Shown here piece after piece: positions 46,501-58,968 of a stretch of 64,000 nt of DNA (the stretch's first letter is position 1; the number at the start of each line of letters is the position of its first letter). The position numbers and the translations under genes are program-made. The notes below the pieces were generated by a model. The model was not told where the DNA came from. It made no database searches and saw only the letters and a program-made list of their open reading frames with translations. This DNA is from Brachynemurus nebulosus (lineage: Eukaryota; Arthropoda; Insecta; Neuroptera; Myrmeleontidae). The stretch lies in assembly GCA_035578155.1 (NCBI GenBank), contig JAPWDM010000009.1, positions 5,430,001-5,494,000 on the forward strand, given 5' to 3'.

Positions 46501-46750
46501 AAAATTGCAATAGTGTGATCATGGGATTCAGTATCGATGAAATTGATTACTAATGAAGGACAATTACTATTTATGGTGTCCAGTTTGCATTTCCGGTTAA
46601 TTTGTAGATTGTGTATTAGTAATAAATTTCGTCGACAGAGCACAATATGATCGCAATAATGCACACTTACCAACTTACAAAAATATATTAACTTTGTGTT
46701 TGTTTCCGAACTAATCATAGCATATCATAGCACATTTGAAGAATAGTTAC

Positions 46751-47822
46751 CCTGCTAGAGTATTGTAACTTACTAACATTTTTATTTAAAAACGTTTTAT
46801 TAAATCATGTTGTAGTAAAAAAGATCTTAAAGTTGGTTTAATTACTCCGAAAGCCAAAGGTAACAAAGTAATTACAAGAAAGAATTTAAAATGGCGCCAA
46901 CAAGACCATTTTATTGGCTTAACTGCCTGTAGTTCCGTTCCCTTTGTTTCGTTTATAATCAAATTTTCACTATAATGTTTATTGCAAAATGAACATTTAT
47001 TTTATCCCAAAGTCAATTGCCTAATCCGGCACCTCTCCTTGTGAGACTTAACAAAATGAAATTATTGAGAATGGTATCATTCAAATGATTGCTTTGCCTT
47101 TTAAAATCGCGCTTGGAACTTGAAAATTGTGTGATGTAGGTGCTAGAATCCTTGCCGAGGCGAAGCCTAATATATATTTGGAGTGATATTATTGCGAGCT
47201 TGTACTGTACTAAGCTATAGGACGCGATATTACCGGTTTCAGTCAAACAGGAACATAGACATGCATAAATCTGTCGTTTTGTGTTCACAGAGTTAGTTCG
47301 TCGCATTATCAGCGCATAACGAGCCACGCGAAAATATAGGTGCCCGTAACTGACGGGGAGAAAAGTAGTGGGGGGAGGGGTTATAGAATGAAGGAAAGTG
47401 TGGAAAATTCATATTTAAACTTTATAATCAAGGAAACTATGATTATTGTTATTGTAATATATACATATACAGAACAATTGTAGAAATGAATAAGCGTATT
47501 TTGAGGGTTTATTTTTGGAAGTGGTAAAGAGAAAATTTTTGGGAAGGAAGTTCAGTAATTTCAAGTGCGAGTGATTTATTGTGTGATTACTTCTCGATTG
47601 GTCTCTAAATCCAAAAAGGTTAAATGGCTACAATTAAAATCAAAATTTTACTGAGACTCCTAATTTTTTTCCTTCTAATGTCTCATATATAGAATTATTT
47701 TAAACCTATAGCTTTTGATTTAGATGCGAACATTAGATTCCGAAAGATTTCTATTTCTGGCTCGCCTAGGCCCTGATTACTATACTTTCTCTTCATTTTT
47801 TTGATTTGTCATAATTATCAAT
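46751..47822. other. No supportable gene
   Basis: A 104-codon minus-strand frame (47013-47327) lacks motifs. The other sequence is AT-rich. Confidence 0.3.
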
Positions 47823-48255
47823 GGGCCTATTGAATAAAACATAGTAAAACCTTATTAAGTAGTTACTTATGCAGAGAAGTGAATATTTTTAAGTATAAGG
47901 TATTACTTCATTTTATTTCAATAAAGGATACCTTTTCCTTAAAAGTAAATACTGGAAAAAAATTTAAACATTCATGTATTAACTTTTACTTGGAAGTAAA
48001 CACTTGATTTTGGAGAATCACGACAAACGCCAAATTACTTAAGTTATTACTTGTTTTTATTCAACTAAAAAAAAGTACTAACTGAAATTATATCTGTAAA
48101 TACTTCCACACTAAATAAATACTGGAACTTATTTGAGTTTACTTATTTCCTTTAAGTAAACTTTTTTTTTAAGTAATCACTTATGTTTTTATTTAAGTAA
48201 GAACATAAAAAATGGGAAGTAAAAGTGAATACTTCTTCTTTTATTCAATAGACCC
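47823..48255. mobile_element. MITE with GGGCCTATTGAATAAAA ends
   Basis: The left GGGCCTATTGAATAAAA and the inverted right GGGTCTATTGAATAAAA differ at one position. AAT flanks both sides (47820-47822, 48256-48258), and a 3-bp target would suit a PIF/Harbinger-type element. AAGTAA / TTACTT words are densely repeated throughout. Confidence 0.65.
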
Positions 48256-48258
48256 AAT

Positions 48259-49110
48259 ATTTTACACTATACTTACTCAACCCCATTTTCAAAAAAAATT
48301 CGGACATACCAGCTTTGTTTGGCAATAAAATTTCGTAATTTAACTTTTGTCATTCGCACTTAAACATTTTTTTTTTTTTAGTTACGCCTCATCTATTCAA
48401 TATTTTTAATACTCAAATTACGATTATTGTTATAGCTTATGAAAAATATATTTCTCAAATTTTTTTTTTCATTTAAAAATTATATATTTTTGGTGGTAGT
48501 TCTTTCTCTCTCCTACATTGTGTTTGCTATTGAAATGATTTCATAAAATATGTAGATTATTACACGTTCATATCCAAATAGCGATTAATATTTTGTCTTA
48601 ATGGCACCATAAAAATTTGATATATGACAACCACCGAACACCCCTCCGTTCCCCCCGATCCGTGCGTCGGTATTCTCGCAAATACTTTACCCTCTCCATA
48701 CACATTATATTAGTATATTATTCTCATTCCTAGGCATTCGCGCCCATTCAAACATACATTCATACATATCTCATAGAATTTTATTGCATTTGAAAAAAAA
48801 AATTTGTAAATTGCTACTTGCGTTTATTAATAAGGAACATAGGAATATAGGAATTATTATTTGAGGTACCTAGCAGAGGGTGATTCGGAAATTTTTCGGA
48901 TCGAAAAAGTGACATAAACAGTTTCGTATTTCAAGACGAACCAATGGTTCGTCTTAAATTTTTGGTAACACTAGGGGCTTATTGGGTACTTAATCGCAAA
49001 GTGTCTTATATACAAACTTGTAATTTCATTATTTGAATTTATTTGGCGATAAACCTCAATATTAAGATCAGCAAAAAACCAAACCGAATTTTTTAACCAA
49101 TCTTCAACTA
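48259..49110. other. No supportable gene; C-rich patch 48625-48690
   Basis: AT-rich. The patch at 48625-48690 (CACCCCTCCGTTCCCCCCGA) is not part of any recognised frame. GACGAACCA/TGGTTCGTC forms a short palindrome at about 48937-48955. Confidence 0.3.
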
Positions 49111-49150
49111 GTCGACCGGTTTCGGTGTCTCAAAACACCATTATCAAGAC
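49111..49150 (-). ncRNA. Degenerate hammerhead motif of Penelope type
   Basis: Minus strand: helix I GUC/GAC, a 5-bp helix II GGUGU/ACACC, intact GAAA, minimal helix III ACCGGU and the GUC cleavage triplet. The core reads UUGAUAA instead of CUGANGA, changing two essential positions (C3 and G8), so self-cleavage should be lost. CCGAAACCGGTCGAC is the typical Penelope-type 3' half. No coding fragment was seen beside it. Confidence 0.6.
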
Positions 49151-49184
49151 AAGAATATAAAAATCAATAAAATAAAAATAAATA

Positions 49185-49230
49185 CCCCTGTCGCAGCATC
49201 TGCATAACATAGCGAATTTCCAAATTTTGG
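49185..49230 (-). repeat. Family F end motif (inverted)
   Basis: TACCCCTGTCGCAGCATC, TGCATAACATAG and GAATTTCC are the inverse of the end of the copy at 58838-59815. Confidence 0.55.
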
Positions 49231-50024
49231 GGACTGGCGGATCTCATCTAAGAACTGTACCTATTTAAAATAGTTTAGCTTTCTAAGAGTAAAAGATTTT
49301 TTAAAATCGGCTGGGTAATTAATTTTGATATTTTTGGAACCCAAGAACCCGAACGGACTTTGTGCAGCATAGTTGTATCCATCTAAAATAATTTAGTTCT
49401 CTAACAGTGAAAAAATTTTCAAAATCGGTCGGTTAGTTTATTTTTTACAATAATGGGAACAGTAAACCCTGGCGGAAATCATACAACATAACCTTTATTC
49501 ATCTAAAATAATTTTAGTAAAAAGTTTATCCTAACAGTAAAAAACGGGTCCTAGGGATCTCATATAACTTATGGTAGTTCGTAAGGTTCTTGTGGACATC
49601 ATTTAATTACTTAATGAATTCAAATACTTTAACTTACTAACGGTGAAAAAATTTTCAAAATTTTCGACATTCGCTAAAAAAATCATTGAAAAATATTTGA
49701 TATGTTTCGATCAATTAATGGTCAACATCAGCAAATAAAAGTTACTAAAATCGAAGAAAAGAATGAGTTATTTGTCCGTAGAAATTAAAATACAAATTCT
49801 GAAAACGAGCAAAGAAATATTGAAAAAACTAGATCGGCAAAACATTCTGACAAATAACACTACCCAACTAATACTTGCCAATTTGAATGAAACTTAACAT
49901 ACTTATTAAACAGCGAAAAATATTAAATACGTGTTTTTTTATTTCGGCTAAATACGCTTTTTAGGGGTAGAAAACACCATTCAACCTCTGTAGATGAAAA
50001 CAGTTATAGCTAAATATTTTTGAA
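49231..50024. other. No supportable gene
   Basis: Diverged direct repeats with the theme 'CATCTAAAATAATTTAG...CTAACAGTGAAAAAATTTTCAAAAT' occur near 49260-49320, 49380-49430, 49500-49545 and 49620-49660. This may be an old tandem array. No gene. Confidence 0.4.
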
Positions 50025-50760
50025 ACGGCATATTTTTTGAAAAAAGGGCTGAGTACCAAATTTGTAGAATTTAAAGCGATGCACTTGATAGTGACCCTGA
50101 AATCGATTTTCAAGGTCAGTTGAAAATGATTAGCCATTGCCGAACTTTGACCATATCCTGTACCTATAAGCAGTAATTTCATGTATTGACTCAATCTATC
50201 TTCAAAATTGATTTGTTGCGTTATTTTTCTAAAATAAAAAAAATAAAAACCTGACGAAATGAAAAAATAGGCGCAAATTTATAGAAAAAATTAGAAGAAA
50301 ACATTTTTGTAAGTAATTTTAGAAGTTAAGAAAAGATTTAATATCACTCCAATTGTAAGTTAAACATTAACTTTATGTTATATTAGAAATTTTCAAAATT
50401 TTTTAAAATTTTTATTGCTACTCTATAGTTATCATATTAGGAATTAAATTCAACATATGATTAACTATTATTTTTCCGATTGCGATTGAGCAAGTATTTT
50501 TCAAAATTATTTCTTGATCACTTATTTTCTATCTTGCATGTGAAATTCGTTCGAATATACTTTGAACCATTTAGGGATGAAAAGTAAACTACTCCTTTTG
50601 AAAAATATTAAATGATTTTCAAATGACTTTGGAAATTGACCTCAAGGTCAACTTCAAAGTCAAGTGCATCACGAGAGTCAAGTGCTTCAAGATCATCAAG
50701 TGCATCACTTTGAACTCTATAACTTTGGTCCTAAGCACTTTTTTCAGAAAATATATCGTA
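50025..50760. repeat. Foldback element with AAGGTCA/GATGCACTTGA arms
   Basis: About 65 bp at 50025-50095 (ATATTTTTTGAAAAAAGGGC, then GCGATGCACTTGAT) is inverted at 50695-50758. The word CAAGTGCATCA is additionally repeated around 50660-50715. A minus-strand open frame across the left arm (49961-50194) is repeat-derived. Confidence 0.5.
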
Positions 50761-52689
50761 CCATAATCCACTTCTATGTTGATTCCTGGTCTCTTTTCCT
50801 GCGTTTCTAATATTTATGTCAATAAAAAATGTGCTACCGTAGACAAGGATGAATAGGTACGCATTCCGACTTCACACCGTATTTTTTTGTATTTATTTTA
50901 TGAGTACCTAATCTTTAATATATTAAAAATTTACGCGAAGATGGTCACTTTATCAGCAGTATTCAAAAAAATTTAAAAATATCGGTGGTTTTTGAAAAAT
51001 TAACAAAAATCGTATAATTTCTTCTCTGTGAAAAATTGGGGTCAAAAGAGACGAGAAAAGAGTAAATGGGGACAACCCGTAGGGTCGACCAAAATTGAAA
51101 TTCTAATATAAAATAATTTCGAACTTTTTGTATTTATACATTCAAAAAAGAAATAATAGGTACTTGATGATTTTCTGTAAAAATAAACGTAGAATCTAAA
51201 ATAAAGTTTATATACTCCTGTCGTTTACCCCTAAGTTTATATTCCTCCTATTCTTATTTTAGTTCAAAAAATAATTTTTCAAAAGACTAAGACATAATAA
51301 TTAATAACAGTGAGATTCTACGTCCATTTTCAGACTTTTGTTTATTAAATTGCGTAAAAGCTAGTAAATGCAATAACAGATATGATGAATTTATAAGGAT
51401 TTTCTTGTACTACAAAATCTTAAAAATATGGAAACGCGTACTTTTTTTTCGTTGTGTTTTATTCTTTTGCACAAAATTTTAAAAATACTTTATTTTCTTA
51501 AGAAAGGGAGGCAACTTTAGTCACAGATATGCCTATGAACAGTTTTTGGTAATCCGGGAAAAACGAAAACACTTTTTAAAATTTTTTTATTGTTAAAATC
51601 GAAATGTTCTTTTAAAGAGGGTTAAAATTACCATATTTTATATTAAAATTTTAACACAATCACTCCCTAATTAACGAGCCTTACTTAATATTAGCAAATT
51701 GAGAAAAAACACGTCAATTAGATTTTTTTACACAGATTTTATTTGTTATATAATTCAAAAGGATATTTTAAAAATGTGTATGAATGGCTTTCATTAAATA
51801 AATTTCAATATATTTTCCATTTATTTTAACAGTGGAATGTCCTTATTAGTGGCTATACTTTCGGCTTGGAGCGAATTAGACGAAGATTTTCTTCTAAAAT
51901 CAAATTTAATAATTAATTAAAGAAATAAAAAAAAATTTGTGGATTTCCTACCGTTCAAATATAATCTTTATTGTATGTAAAAATGTTATTACATTTTTTC
52001 AAAAAACTGTAAGTAAACTGTAAAATTTTCTTTACAAATATGTTAAAATAGAGAAATGTTTCCTTTTTAATTTATTTTTAACTCTTTTTAAATGATTCAC
52101 TTTAAAATTTTTTAATATTTCTTAATCGAAATTTCATAAAAGAATGTGTCAAAATTTAAAAAAATTTTTCTTTGTTAAAAAAAAAATTGAATGTGCAAAA
52201 TTATTTAATATTAGAATGCTCTGATTATACAATTCTAATCATAACTGTATTGTCAATTGGATAAAAAATTACGTAAAAATATTATTGTTTGAATATGATT
52301 TAACGTAATTTTTATACGATTGAAGCAAACTCTTATTAATTTTAGGAAGGTGTAAATATAATCTAAATTCTGATCATATCACATAACAGATATCGTCGGG
52401 ATTTTTTTTGTAAAAAAAAATGGAACAGAGATACATTATAAAAACATTTAACTGACAGAGAAATAGAATATAGCCGAATCGTTAAATTGGATTAAAAAAA
52501 TCATGACACGCTACTTATAAAGCGGCTTTTTTCGAATTTAGCTCGCAAAAAATGAGACAGAAAAAAAAACAATGCGAGTGCGAGTGAAATGGAGAACGAC
52601 ATATTTCCTAGTTTTTCTCGAAAAGTAAGTAATTTAGAGCAACGGTATAAAAACATTTTTTATGCGTTTTACCTTTTACAATGGCTTAG
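50761..52689. other. AT-rich stretch without a supportable gene
   Basis: Very AT-rich with no open frame of note, no paired element ends and no tRNA-like boxes. Confidence 0.4.
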
Positions 52690-52879
52690 TGTAAAAAAAA
52701 ATTTGAAAAATTGCTTAATTCTGGCAAAAAACTCATTTTGTTGACAAAAAACGCCCGGAAAACCTACTTCTGGGCATCCGACGTGTCTGGCTAACGAACT
52801 CATCCAACGATTTGGAAAATCGAATTCGCACACAAAATTTCATAAGCATTAAACGCTTCGTTCGAGAGTTATCGCGCGG

Positions 52880-52951
<72 letters not shown>

Positions 52952-53040
52952 TTTAGTGAATATCATTTTCGTATTCTAGGGACCTCAAAACATATTTCTG
53001 ATATGGTCTCGGGCTTAGGTCGCACCATGACACCTGGCGT
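52690..53040 (-). repeat. Dispersed repeat family F, copy with internal (TA)n
   Basis: Read on the minus strand: GTCATGGTGCGACC, TTTTGAGGTCCCTAGAA, ATTCACTAAAATTTATATA, the (TA)n tract, TGTATCCGCGCGATAACTC, then GTTGGATGAGTTCG and TTGCCAGAATT. The same landmarks, in the same order, are in 58838-59815. The minus-strand frame at 52733-52966 only translates the TA tract and the flank. Confidence 0.7.
52884..52948. repeat. (TA)n microsatellite, about 65 bp
   Basis: Inside family F, at the homologous place to the tract at 59424-59498. Confidence 0.95.
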
Positions 53041-54992
53041 AAAAGCTGAATTTCCAGTTTTGGAAATTCGCTAAAAATGAAAAAATTTTAATTTTTTTTT
53101 TCATATACAAAAGAAACTAAAAATCTTTTAGTTTGGATCAAAACCAATCAAATCAAACAATGTCAAACATAGCAACTCGTTGGTTGCACAAAAGGAAATA
53201 CGTACATCAGTAAAAATGATATACAAAAGCGGAAATGTGAAACAACGAAAAAACATCTGAAGACCAAACTTGCAATAGAGAACAGAAAAAGTAAAAGAAG
53301 AAACGAAAAATCAGTTTTAGAAAAAAACATCTGTAAAAGCCACAAATCGCCTTATGAATCACCCATTCAAATTAGTTCCATTGAATTAATGAATGTCTTA
53401 TATATAATTGAATATGAATTAGTCTTATATACAATTTGTTTTTTTGTAATTACTGAAATTATTATATAGATTTAATAGGTATAAATGTCAAAATATTGAA
53501 TTTATAAAAAAATTAAAAAATGTCAAAATTGTCAATATTTAATAATTTTCATAAAATTATTAATGTATTTGTTAGTTTTGAAAAAGTTTATTAAAAAAGA
53601 GCTCGTCGCTCTATTTGCAATGCCGTGGGTAAGTTGACGTTACACGACTCTACTATAGACGGAACAAAACTATTTGCGCGAAGCGCAATTTTAAAATTTC
53701 ATCACTTTGTTAGTAATTGTTAACTTTGTAAAATTTTAAAAAAAAAAAAATTGTAAACTTTATTTTTGTACAAAATTTGATATTTTTTGTAGGTTTTTAA
53801 TACCATGGTTTCTGGTCTCGTTAAAATTCGAACTGTAGGGCACTTGAAAATACGACTGCCAACTGGTAAAGTAGGTTTTTTGGAGGAAATCGACAATTTT
53901 GGTTAACAGAAATGAAAAGTTTGCACCCGATTTATCTAAGTTCCACTACCGAATTTGTTTTCCGTCACTTCCAAAAAATTTAATTTGAAATTGAAAATTT
54001 TGCGCGATGACGTCATCAAGTACAAAATTTTTTTTTTGGAACTCCGCGAGCAAGATAAAATTCGTGGCTATATATAGGTTTTCGCCACCGACCTTTCCAT
54101 TTTTGATCAAATTAAAACTGTCGAATTAACCGAAAAGCAACTTCTAGAATGAGTGACGGTCCTAATTTTCAATCGAATTCCGACATAAGTCTAAATTTTT
54201 AGCTGCCTACTGTACTTATTATATTTACATCATAAAAAAAAACTACATACGTACACATTACCCAGAAATTTCCCGCCATCCACACTTTACCCCCCCCCAC
54301 CACTTTTGGAGGTGGGTGGGGGGAATATTAACACATTCACCCGACCAATGCTCGAATTGACTGAGAATGTATCAAATACGCAAAAGAAAAAACGGGGAGT
54401 GTAGAAATGGCAACAAAACATATCCTTGATAAAGACAAATTTCGATACATTGTTTATGGGCGAATGTATATATGAGTGATACATATATATATTTTAACTT
54501 TAATAATATAAATAGAGATAGCATTATATGGATCTATACGAAGGAGGAATAAAGAGAGGTGCACATTGAAATACTAGAAATTGTATTCTATCACATATTC
54601 TTTATATATGTGTTATATGGGCGCTTGGTAATGTCTACCTTGAGAATTATAACAAAATATATTAGTTTTTTTTTTCTCTAGCTAAAAATATAGCACCTAT
54701 ATGAAAAATTGAACTATCTGGGAAAAATTGAAAATTATTTTCAAGAAATTCGTGCACATTTATTTGATTTTATTCATTAATTTTTGATATTGCCCCCCAA
54801 AAAAGAAAGTTTTTGTGAGATAAGAAATTTTTTCGCCTCACATACAGAGCAAATTCGAAGTAAATAACAATTTTTTCTTTAACTTTTATTCTTAGAGATT
54901 GAACTGAAATATATGACTGCCCTATGTAATTATGAAAAAACACTAGGCTATGCAGGATACTGCGACAGGAACCTCTTAAGGGCAGAGTCGCT
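53041..54992. other. No supportable gene; poly-C/G hairpin at 54291-54323
   Basis: CCCCCCCCCCACCACTTTT followed by GGAGGTGGGTGGGGGG can fold into a G/C-rich hairpin. GCAATGCCGTGGGTAAG at 53617 resembles an inverted RTE-type phrase. TATGCAGGATACTGCGACAG at 54951 is a further family F end motif. Confidence 0.4.
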
Positions 54993-55350
54993 AAAAATCA
55001 AAAAAAGAAATAGATTTTTTTTCTTCATAATTGTGTGCCTTAAGGTGTTAGAAATATTCTCCTAAAATTCCTCGTTTTTCGACATGATTCCTCGTGTATC
55101 TCAAGAGATTCGCTAAGAATAAAAAAAAAAGAAATAGATTTTTATTCTTCATAATTATGTTCCGTAAGGTGTTAGAAATATTCTTCTAAAATTTTATTTA
55201 CAAGAAAAATGAAAAATCAAAATTATGAGCATTTTAGTGTACGCACTTTACTATGTATAATTCAATTCAAGTAAAACACTTTAAATGCCTTTTTCTCGAA
55301 AGTATATTTTTCGACATGGTTCCTCGTGTATCTCAAAAAGTATTTGAGAT
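54993..55350. repeat. Tandem duplication, period about 120 bp
   Basis: AAAGAAATAGATTTTT, TTCTTCATAATT, TAAGGTGTTAGAAATATTCT and CTAAAATT occur at 55002-55073 and again at 55128-55196. TTCGACATGATTCCTCGTGT (55078) recurs as TTCGACATGGTTCCTCGTGT at 55312. Confidence 0.65.
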
Positions 55351-56859
55351 ATCGACATATAAATCAAAGTGCATATTATTCCTCGATACCGTCACTTTGG
55401 TAGGAACTAGGATCTTTTATAGTCTTGAAAAAGCGGTGATTTTTGAAAATTTATTTTCAAAATACGATTTTTCGCTGATTTTTAATTTTTTTTCTTAGAT
55501 CCTAGCTTGTGCCATAACTGTTCATGTATATTTTCAGAAAATTCTTAATTTTTTGGTTTTGGTTCACCGGGGATTTCCGAAGGCGAGGAACCGTCAAGGT
55601 GGAAAAATCTTGCAGTGCCGACTTCAAAGCCTTTTATACTCTTACTTTTTTTTTAAAATTTTTTTTGAAATCTCGACACATGTGGAAATAATACTGAATA
55701 TTGAGTTTTTTTAATAGAGATTTTATTTGTATAAAATAAAAGAATAAATAAACAAGGTCGATTTTTGGCGTTTTTTTTTAGCGAATCCCCCCTTAAATTT
55801 CAGTGTCTATACCAAAACTATTCTAAGACTTCTTATTCACATAACATAAAAAGTCATCGATAAATAATTGTCATTTACCTATATTAAAAGTTTATATTAT
55901 TAATCTGATGATCAACATAAATGATATTAGGTGATAAAAATAGAAAATCTAATCCCTTTTGGTACAATAAATAAATTGGCTCTCGTTTTAATAAAGACAC
56001 TACCAAACGAAACAGTTAATATTTATTTATTACTAATCTTGGTGACATACATAGACGACGTCGACAACAATCCCCCCACTATTACCCCCACCATTCTTAC
56101 TTACTTACTACTAGATCGCCATCATTTAACATCATAATATAAAAATAAAAATCCAACAGCAACAACAAGGGGTCAAAAAATCATTAACCATTTGTGACAG
56201 CGCACGGTAAAACCGCAAGCAATATTTAATATTATTATTTTTACTGGCGACGATTTTTATAATATAACCGAGTAAATTACTGCTCATCCATAACCTAAAT
56301 ATACAATATATGTGTGTAATATGTGAACCGATCTTAACACATATAGAGTTGTTGTAGTGGCTGGCAGATTAGAGCTAATCCAAACTTACTGACAGAACCG
56401 TATGCAGTATATGTATGTTTGTGTATGTATGTGAGTCGTATACGAGTGACAAGGATTCATGGATCATTTCACCACCACCACCACCGAACTTCCACCACTT
56501 TCATCCGTGTCCTCCCTAAACTCGCCGACCCCACACCTGACACCATATACCAATGTATAGAAATGGAATTGGACGACTACTTGTATGTATGTATAGAAGA
56601 GTAGTATAACATTAATGTTGGTAAAATGTTAGTGGATAGAAAAATATGAAGAAAAATCGGTTTTGAAGAATTTACTATATTGTTCTGGTGTATACAGGAT
56701 GGGATTGAGGGAATCTATTACTGGTGCATGCTTATAGTAAGTTGCTTATAGTCTCTGCAAAAGTCTGACTTAACAATGGAAGGGTAATCAATGTTTTCTG
56801 GTCCAATTTCAAATTTTAAAAAAGAAATACAAAATTTTTAATAGTTTTTCATTTTCAAC
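55351..56859. other. No supportable gene; GC-richer patches 56060-56110 and 56440-56560
   Basis: The patches contain CCACCACCACCACC and CCCCCACTATTACCCCC tracts. They could be regulatory or untranslated. No splice-bounded frame was recognised. Confidence 0.35.
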
Positions 56860-57870
56860 AAAAATATCGTGGGTTTCAGCTAATTTCCAGGACTACTCTA
56901 GCGATTTTAATTTAGGTCCCAAAAAGTGTCCAAAATAAACGACTAGACGAATATTGACGAAATTTTGCTCAAATACTACTTATTGAATGTAAGATTTATA
57001 GTTGTCTGCCAGGGATCTAAGACTTTTATAAGAGTGCCAAATGAAGGATTGGGGAGAAATCAGGACCAAATTGAACCCAGAATCCTAATGAAATCTCAAA
57101 AATACTGACTATAAGGCTAAAACTGTTCCCCAAGGCTTCCAAGTGTCTCCGAGGGGGTTTCAAGATAAACGACTGAATGGACGTTTGCTAAATTTTGCTC
57201 AAATTCTGTTGAATTCCCTTGAAAAATGGATGCGAGGTTAAAATTGTCCTCGGACTCCTTTTTAAAATGAATACCGACATAATTTCTCTAAGAAGATAGC
57301 CGCTCCAGACTCAAACTTTTTTTTTTTTTAATTTCTTTAAAAGTGTTGTTTTTGCAGATTTTTGTCATCTTAAAGCATCAAAAGCTGTTTAAACCCCCTT
57401 GCAATAATGTCTTATTAAATGATTCACGAAGGTGTTTCCAGGACTACTCTAGCGATTTCAAAAAGTGTTTCATTGATTCATACAGATACTATCTGTCAGG
57501 GCTCTGGGACGTTCATAAGAATGCCAACTTGAAGGAATCATGACCAAATTAAACCCAAAATCCTGATAAAATCTCGAAAATATTGATTATGAGATTAAAA
57601 CTATTTCCCAGGGGTTCCAACTGTCTTTAAGGGATGTTTACTGTATTTGAAGGTTTTCGATGGATATTTACTAAATTTTGTCTAAGGATTGCTCAATTCC
57701 CTTGAAAAATGAATGGGCGGTTAAAACTGTCCTCAGACTCCTCTTTAAAACGAATACCGACATAATTTTTCCAAGAAGATTGTCGCTCCAAACTCATACC
57801 TTCTTTTTTAAATTTCTTCCCTTGAAATAATGCCTTATCAAATCATTCGCAAAGGTGTGACGACTTCAAT
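56860..57870 (+). repeat. Dispersed repeat G, copies 2 and 3 in tandem
   Basis: Two head-to-tail copies, about 560 bp apart by the word GACTACTCTAGCGATTT (56893, 57440). Each continues with AGGGATCTAAGAC or AGGGCTCTGGGAC, ATAAGAATGCCAA-like sequence, ATCCTAATGA, AACTGTTCCC and AATTCCCTTGAAAAATG. Both end in an ATGCCTTATCAAAT / ATGTCTTATTAAAT block before the next unit. A third copy is at 46140-46500. Confidence 0.7.
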
Positions 57871-58837
57871 GAAGGCAATTACAGACCAGTCTTTTAATCT
57901 TTCACCTGAGAGACTCGTCAAGGTATTCCCACATTTGGATAGTCAAAAATTCAGAGGCAAATGCATACTTCGTAATACAATCCTGTATTTATAGTCCAAT
58001 ATGAAAGTTGTCGGAGCTCAATTCAGATTAAGTGCTACTCATTTATTATTGTAAATCTCGCTCGCCTTACCTACACACCACCCAAGTTCCAAAACCCGCC
58101 CCGCGTGGCCCACTGGTCCATCGTCACTGCTCCTTCGAACACTACATATATAGAAAATAGCTATAGTTGCCTTGTTTCTTATACCCCATTCACTTTACTA
58201 TATTCCATCCATATACACTTTATAAATATATATACTGTATGGATGTATGTGTGTTACCCTGACTTGATGAAATTGCATCTATATTTGTCCTGTTTTTCTT
58301 TTGTATTTTCCAACAACCGTTCCCGGTGGCGCGGCGGTTGGAAAAAATAAGAAAAATCACTTTTGTTTCAATAATACTTTTTCTTACTTATAGTAAAATT
58401 ATTTATAAATAACACGAACGAGAATTTATAACCGTTGCGTTGTGTGAGAGAGAAAAAGGTCAGAAAAGTACAAAAATTGATCATTTTCCGTACCTAATGA
58501 CTTCTATACTTTCGAGCGAAAAAGCAATAAAAAAATTTTTTAATTTTGGAAAGTAGAAAAGAAACAATGAATCAGATCACTTACTCATTTGCTAAGTACC
58601 TACTGTTAAAATTGTCAAATTTTTACCAAAATTTGCTTAAATTACCAAAAAACGATAGGTTTTTTTATTTGGGGGGGGGGGGGGGGGTTTGGGTTCTTTC
58701 AGACTTTCTATCAGAATCAATCGCCTTGATAAACTTAAGGTAATAAAAAAAAATTTTAAAAATTGGAACGTTAATTTATGAACCATAATTGTGAAAATAA
58801 AACCAAAAATTCGTTATTTTATTAACATTATAATCTT
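57871..58837. other. No supportable gene; G-run 58671-58687
   Basis: 58060-58140 is GC-richer (CCGCCCCGCGTGGCCC). A 17-nt G run lies at 58671-58687. No gene recognised. Confidence 0.35.
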
Positions 58838-58968
58838 TTAGCAAAATTTTGAATCGAAAATTCAGCTATTACAGCCACTGTCATGACGAGACTTGAAGCC
58901 GGGACTATCATAGAAATTTGTTTTGAAGTCCCTAGAAACCGAAAACGACATTCACTAAAATTTATATA

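Larger units (their letters stand above)
45583..46750. repeat. Composite repeat with inverted and direct copies
   Basis: An arm of about 50 bp at 45583-45632 (ATTCTTCAAATGTGCTATGA) is inverted at 46702-46750. Separately, 45651-45712 (TGTGATCATGGGA, GATGAAATTGATTACTAAT) is directly repeated at 46505-46566. Inside lie a tRNA-like head (45719-45772), a hairpin (45888-46092) and a copy of the GGACTACTCTAGCGATTT repeat (46140-46500), so several elements are nested. Confidence 0.6.

Noticed and set aside
47013..47327. 104-codon minus-strand frame
   Set aside because: No recognisable motif, and no signal peptide or flanking splice pattern that I could defend.
54291..54323. Terminator-like G/C hairpin
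   Set aside because: Homopolymer C and G runs; no gene context in a eukaryotic sequence.
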